DNA from: Fusobacterium perfoetens ATCC 29250
GTDB taxonomy: Bacteria; Fusobacteriota; Fusobacteriia; Fusobacteriales; Fusobacteriaceae
DNA length: 64,000 nucleotides
Assembly: GCF_000622245.1 (NCBI RefSeq)
Contig: NZ_JHXW01000005.1
Location: forward strand, 1-64,000
Direction of reading: 5' to 3'
The stretch's first letter is position 1. The number at the start of each line of letters is the position of its first letter. The position numbers and the translations under genes are program-made. Of this stretch, positions 61,501 through 64,000 are shown one piece after another. The notes beneath the pieces are model-generated. The model made no database searches, was not told where the DNA came from, and saw only the letters and a list, made by a program, of their open reading frames with translations.

Positions 61501-63326
61501 TCTATTCCATAACTTCCTTCTTTTTTATTACTATTAATTTTAATAATTCCTTCGTTAGTCACATTTCCTGAGTTACTTTTTATTCCATATTTATATTCAT
61601 TTAATGAATTTTCTATATTTAATGAATCCTTTACCTCTATTATTCCTTTATTAATTATATCGCCATTTAGTGAGTATCCTAATATTCCATATCCACTATT
61701 TTCAACATTTATTCTTCCTGTTTTATCATTTATAATAGTTCCAATACCTAATCCAGACATTCCAGAACCTAATCCTATTACATTTATTGTTCCATTATTT
61801 CTAACTATAGTTTCTTCTTTTTTTCCTTCTATTGGCCCATCAAAAGTCATTCCTGTATTAGCTGAATATCCATCTATTTGTATTTCAGAATTACCATTAA
61901 CATTTATGATACCATCATTTATTATTTCTCCTTTAGTATCATTCAATTTCATTCCTATAACTACTTTATTTCCAGTTACATTAATAACTCCACTTTTTTC
62001 ATTAATTACTTTTAAATTGTCTTTTAAAGAACCACTTACTTTTATTCCATAAACAATTCCATTCTCACTTGTATTTGAAACTGTTACTTTACCTTTATTA
62101 GTTATTATCTCTTGTTTTATTCCTAGTTCTTGATTCTTTTCTCCTCTCATTGCTTGTATCCCTATAGTGTATGTTTCCTCTGTTGAAGATACTTTTATTT
62201 CTCCTTTTTTTTCATTTATAAAATTTGAATTTAGATCAGCTAAAACTACGCCTCTATTATCTGTATCTCCATTAACTACTATCATTCCATTATTAATTCC
62301 TTTTGAATTATTATTTAATTCAATTCCAACTGTAAATTCATTTGAAACATCTCCTTCTGTTTCATGTTTATTTTTTCCATTTACAATTATATTTCCATTA
62401 TTTTCTATAGTAGCATTTCCATATCCTACCATTCCCAAACCATTATTTTTTATATTTATATTTTTATTATTTATAACTTTAACATTTCCTTTACCAAGCA
62501 TTCCTATTACATTATTCCATTTATATCCTTCTCTTATATTTCCCTGTTCATTTTCATTGGTTTTGTAATAGTATATATTTGATTCCATTGTAATTATTCC
62601 ATTATTTATTATAATTCCTTGAGAAGATGTTTCTCCATTTATTCCAATTGAATAATTATTTTCAGCTTCTTCTATTACTTCGTCTACTCTATCAGATATA
62701 ATATTTATATTTCCATTATTTTCTATTTTTATATTTCCATTCGCTTTTATTCCATTCACAAATAATCCATTAACATTTATTGTTCCTCTATTTTGAATAT
62801 CTGAATTTTTCCCGTATATTCCTATTGAATTGTTTCCAAAAACAGTTATCATTGCATTATTTACTAGTTTTCCATTTTCATTATAAATTCCTATAGAATT
62901 TCCTTGTTTCAATAAATTATCTAAATTATTTGAACCAGTAGATAAAAATTCCATTGCTAACATTGCTAAATAAGTATTAGAATTTTTTTTAGTAATTGAT
63001 ATATTCCCTCTATTATCTATATCTCCATTTAAAACAGCTATTCCTACAATTCCTTCTGTTCCTTTAGTTAATGTCACACTTCCTTCATTATTATAGTTTT
63101 TATTATTTAAAACAGTACTATCTGTTTTAGCTTCAGTATTATTTATTGTTTCTCTTGGAATATATGAAGGTCCTGAAGAGCTTCCTCCTCCACCTCCACC
63201 ACAAGCAGTCAAAGATAAAACTACACTTCCTGTTATTAAATATTTAACTAATGTTTTTACATCAAAAGAAACCTTTTTCTTTAGATATCTTTTAAATAGC
63301 TTCTCTTCTTTTGACATTTTATTCAT
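58554..63326 (-). CDS. Large repeat-rich autotransporter adhesin (lipoprotein type)
   Basis: 1590 residues. Long basic N-region, then lipobox LTAC (Cys42) and six glycines, as in the protease autotransporter at 23404. The passenger (about 60-1270) is built of many degenerate 20-25-residue units around NxGxIxVxGxxxxGI, for example NNGNIIVNGKN, INVGKNSYGMTAEGQGSQAI and NEGTINVGKNSYGMTAEGQ, consistent with a right-handed beta-helix. A linker and a C-terminal barrel (about 1320-1590) end VGFSYKF. Probable surface adhesin or biofilm factor; ligand unknown. Own promoter and terminator. Confidence 0.92.
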   Translation of the reverse strand: MNKMSKEEKLFKRYLKKKVSFDVKTLVKYLITGSVVLSLTACGGGGGGSSSGPSYIPRETINNTEAKTDSTVLNNKNYNNEGSVTLTKGTEGIVGIAVLNGDIDNRGNISITKKNSNTYLAMLAMEFLSTGSNNLDNLLKQGNSIGIYNENGKLVNNAMITVFGNNSIGIYGKNSDIQNRGTINVNGLFVNGIKANGNIKIENNGNINIISDRVDEVIEEAENNYSIGINGETSSQGIIINNGIITMESNIYYYKTNENEQGNIREGYKWNNVIGMLGKGNVKVINNKNINIKNNGLGMVGYGNATIENNGNIIVNGKNKHETEGDVSNEFTVGIELNNNSKGINNGMIVVNGDTDNRGVVLADLNSNFINEKKGEIKVSSTEETYTIGIQAMRGEKNQELGIKQEIITNKGKVTVSNTSENGIVYGIKVSGSLKDNLKVINEKSGVINVTGNKVVIGMKLNDTKGEIINDGIINVNGNSEIQIDGYSANTGMTFDGPIEGKKEETIVRNNGTINVIGLGSGMSGLGIGTIINDKTGRINVENSGYGILGYSLNGDIINKGIIEVKDSLNIENSLNEYKYGIKSNSGNVTNEGIIKINSNKKEGSYGIEVQNENLDVLSVITNEKEGLINISGSYVEGISAVGNVKSINKGTVIIEAKSSIGEDSYGYAMTAYNGAQSINEGIITVGENSSGMKAEGVKSKITNKGTINVEYNALAGMEVVDNGILENVGKINIEEAPKDENKILGNEVIPSDISDEKLFDEIQNVIDNFTVNETMLSGIVAKDSQNIVNSGNITGTGFVNGIDSINSNVKNDGKIELTSSLINSDITITHQKGSFNLEMKVNQLASEVIGMNGNGGSLENGENGIISIIGSGVGINAINGATVTNNGNITMNSMELLGSMTSSDKTEENGAVSDYKSEWGALYSKVVGINGEGAGTTIVNGETGKINLTGSGVGINVSKGAIATNKGEIIINPVKIKDGYEEYIEKNGENITNEKNENLYTYVVGMTGKDYGTEIINEGIITMTGANGVGIEVFDGASAINKKEINVNGKNAEGMSSYKNSSVTNEGTINVGKNSYGMTAEGQGSQAINKGTINVGAGAYGGMMALNGGYIYNSSTGVINIDKSLGEGLAMMVDETSKFKNEGRINAEGDVTIGEGATYIVGTTTDGKVGVINADNVDLNGNVKLDTTIAKGTYKDSYDLGTIVNGDVKLGENYKVSSNSIFYDANTELDDDGNLKGTLERNDNSVSDYVNKNFMAVAGLFDNYLENNGKYEELTSTQQELVDNIFTSSSSIAELRSTIADISGTEYLSISRQIFDIKDEFVKYDNSVIDNISDYNFNIEFIGGYSEVDSKNDIDGYESKMTGFNGAMKLGENLYGTLGYGYSDIDYDKDSKEKIQTIHMGLQQRLNYGGLDIKFGLSGEYNFHEMDRGVQGKIVNSDFDSYIIGLNGEISKKYGEALYMKPYFSLDANYGKIKGFKETGDIYNLEFKSQDYTSVIPEIGLKLGKKYDTAEIYGILSYGYELGNISKDEKISINGGEVELFNNEMNNDDIKASLGTKVDLENISFNVELGKEFGKRDREYVKVGFSYKF

Positions 63327-63359
63327 AATATATCACCCCTTTTTAATTCCTTTTTTAAA

Positions 63360-63388
63360 ATTATACTCTTGAAATATATTTTTTTCAA
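63360..63388 (-). promoter_or_regulatory. Promoter of the large autotransporter
   Basis: Minus strand TTGAAA (63383-63388), 17-nt spacer, TATAAT (63360-63365). TTGAAA and a TTTCAA inside the spacer form an inverted repeat over the -35 region. Ribosome site AAAAGGGGTG. Confidence 0.7.
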
Positions 63389-63475
63389 TCTTTTTATATA
63401 AAAAAAATTTTTTTATAACTTTTTTTAAACACTATACATATTAAAATTATAAAATATTCAATTTTTATAAATAAA

Positions 63476-63514
63476 TTGACATTTTCTTTATTTTGTACTA
63501 CAATGGTAATACAA
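63476..63514 (+). promoter_or_regulatory. relBE promoter with overlapping tandem operators
   Basis: TTGACA (63476-63481), 17-nt spacer, TACAAT (63499-63504). The palindrome TTGTACTACAA (63494-63504) covers the -10 and a second related site TGGTAATACAA (63504-63514) follows directly. Overlap of operator and promoter is what RelB-type autoregulation needs. Confidence 0.75.
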
Positions 63515-63528
63515 AAGAGGTGATAAAG

Positions 63529-63759
63529 ATGGCTGTTATATCTTTAAGATTAAATGAAAATGAAGAAAAATTATTAAGAGAAGTTGCTGAATTTGAAGGT
63601 GTAGGATTATCTTCTTATTTAAAAAAAATAATTTTTGAAAGATTAGAAGATGAGTATGATTTAAAATTAGCTAATGAAGCTTATGAAAAACATATGAAAA
63701 ATGGTGGGAAAACTATAAAATTTGACGACCTTGTTAAAGAATTAGGAGTTGAATTATAG
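63529..63759 (+). CDS. relB: RelB/DUF6290-type antitoxin
   Basis: 76 residues from the ATG at 63529 (AGAGGTG ribosome site; a longer TTG-started frame from 63493 would overlap the promoter and is wrong). The N-terminal AVISLRLNENEEKLLREVAE followed by FEGVGLSSYLKKIIFERLED is a ribbon-helix-helix DNA-binding domain; the C-terminal KHMKNGGKTIKFDDLVKELG is the toxin-neutralising tail. One base shared with the toxin gene start. Confidence 0.9.
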   Translation: MAVISLRLNENEEKLLREVAEFEGVGLSSYLKKIIFERLEDEYDLKLANEAYEKHMKNGGKTIKFDDLVKELGVEL

Positions 63760-64000
63760 TGTATAAAGTTGATTTTTCTATTGAAGCTGCTAATTATATT
63801 AGAAAAATGGATAATTCAACCAAAACAACTCTTTTAAAATGGATTAACAAAAATTTAATTAATTGTGAAGACCCTAGAATCCACGGAAAATCTTTAACAG
63901 GTAATAAAAAAGGAATTTGGAGATATAGAGTTGGAAATTATAGAATATTGTGTAATATCCAAGATGAAATTCTTACAATATTAGTTTTAGAAGTAGGACA
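63759..64000 (+). CDS. relE: RelE/ParE-family toxin, cut by window edge
   Basis: GTG start overlaps the antitoxin stop (TAGTG), with AGGAG about 10 nt upstream. The 80 visible codons read MYKVDFSIEAANYIRKMDNS, later IHGKSLTGNKKGIWRYRVGN and YRILCNIQDEILTILVLEVG. This is the RelE mRNA-interferase pattern (GxxxGxWRYRxGxYRxL). RelE proteins run to about 85 residues, so only a few codons are missing. Likely cleaves ribosome-bound mRNA. Confidence 0.92.
   Translation, partial: MYKVDFSIEAANYIRKMDNSTKTTLLKWINKNLINCEDPRIHGKSLTGNKKGIWRYRVGNYRILCNIQDEILTILVLEVG

Noticed and set aside
59700-63100. CRISPR-like or tandem DNA repeat array
   Set aside because: The recurring motifs are degenerate, in frame and encode a beta-helix passenger; there are no constant repeats with unique spacers.
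63493-63528. Earlier TTG start for the antitoxin
   Set aside because: It lies inside the promoter -10 and operator; the ATG at 63529 has a proper ribosome site and begins the RHH domain.

Overview
The window is low-GC, Gram-negative-type DNA and most resembles a Fusobacterium chromosome. The protein-coding genes are clostridia-like and very AT-rich. They sit beside a full diderm envelope repertoire: two poly-glycine lipoprotein autotransporters, an OmpV/MipA barrel, heptosyltransferase-like GT9 enzymes, a WaaY-like kinase, Wzx and a Wzy/WaaL-type ligase. The genus is inferred from this combination. The species cannot be named from sequence alone.

Region 1 (1-10.4 kb) concerns glycerol and uptake. 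It holds the start of glpK (minus strand, truncated by the window edge), a divergent PocR-AraC regulator, a ferredoxin-nitroreductase that seems to lack part of its core, mgtC, and two DctPQM TRAP transporter operons, the second led by glpQ. glpK, TRAP operon 1 and glpQ-TRAP operon 2 each carry the same 5' leader: a strong promoter, a short hairpin with a GGAGAGGGGAGT-type loop, and an overlapping intrinsic terminator. This looks like one antitermination regulon, probably GlpP-type, and it suggests the TRAP systems import glycerol-linked compounds.

Region 2 (10.5-18.5 kb) is mostly housekeeping: a TrxB-like reductase with an MBL hydrolase, murI, glyA, a diacylglycerol-kinase-family gene, rfbA/rfbC and ompV. 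An 80-nt small RNA candidate lies downstream of rfbC. A diverged paralogue lies at 43.2 kb.

Region 3 (18.5-29.2 kb) is envelope and regulation: a Wzz-like protein with two tandem periplasmic domains, a LytTR regulator with a degenerate receiver paired with a membrane sensor lacking a kinase domain, a subtilisin-type autotransporter co-transcribed with a VirK/DUF535 gene, an HxlR-PEBP pair, and an XRE gene followed by an unknown gene.

Region 4 (29.2-57.1 kb) is one very large surface polysaccharide locus in two minus-strand transcription units. Unit A (42.1 to 29.2 kb) runs from the initiating phosphoglycosyl transferase through WecB/WecC (UDP-ManNAcA), Wzx and two MBOAT-SGNH acyl-modification modules. 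Unit B (57.1 to 43.3 kb) carries GT9, GT4 and GT2 glycosyltransferases, a WaaY-like kinase, a deacetylase, an acetyltransferase, UDP-galactopyranose mutase (glf) and an O-antigen ligase/polymerase. One MBOAT gene and glf are each broken exactly at a poly-G tract (G10 and G8). These are the only long G/C runs in the window, which points to phase-variable O-acylation and galactofuranose. A third gene (47.7-48.7 kb) is frameshifted at an A8 run. Between the two units lies a small prophage-like remnant: an XRE repressor, GATAA palindromes and a decayed replication gene.

Region 5 (57.3-64 kb) holds an aminotransferase, a 1590-residue repeat-rich autotransporter adhesin and a RelBE-type toxin-antitoxin pair whose promoter overlaps palindromic operators. 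The toxin runs off the window end.
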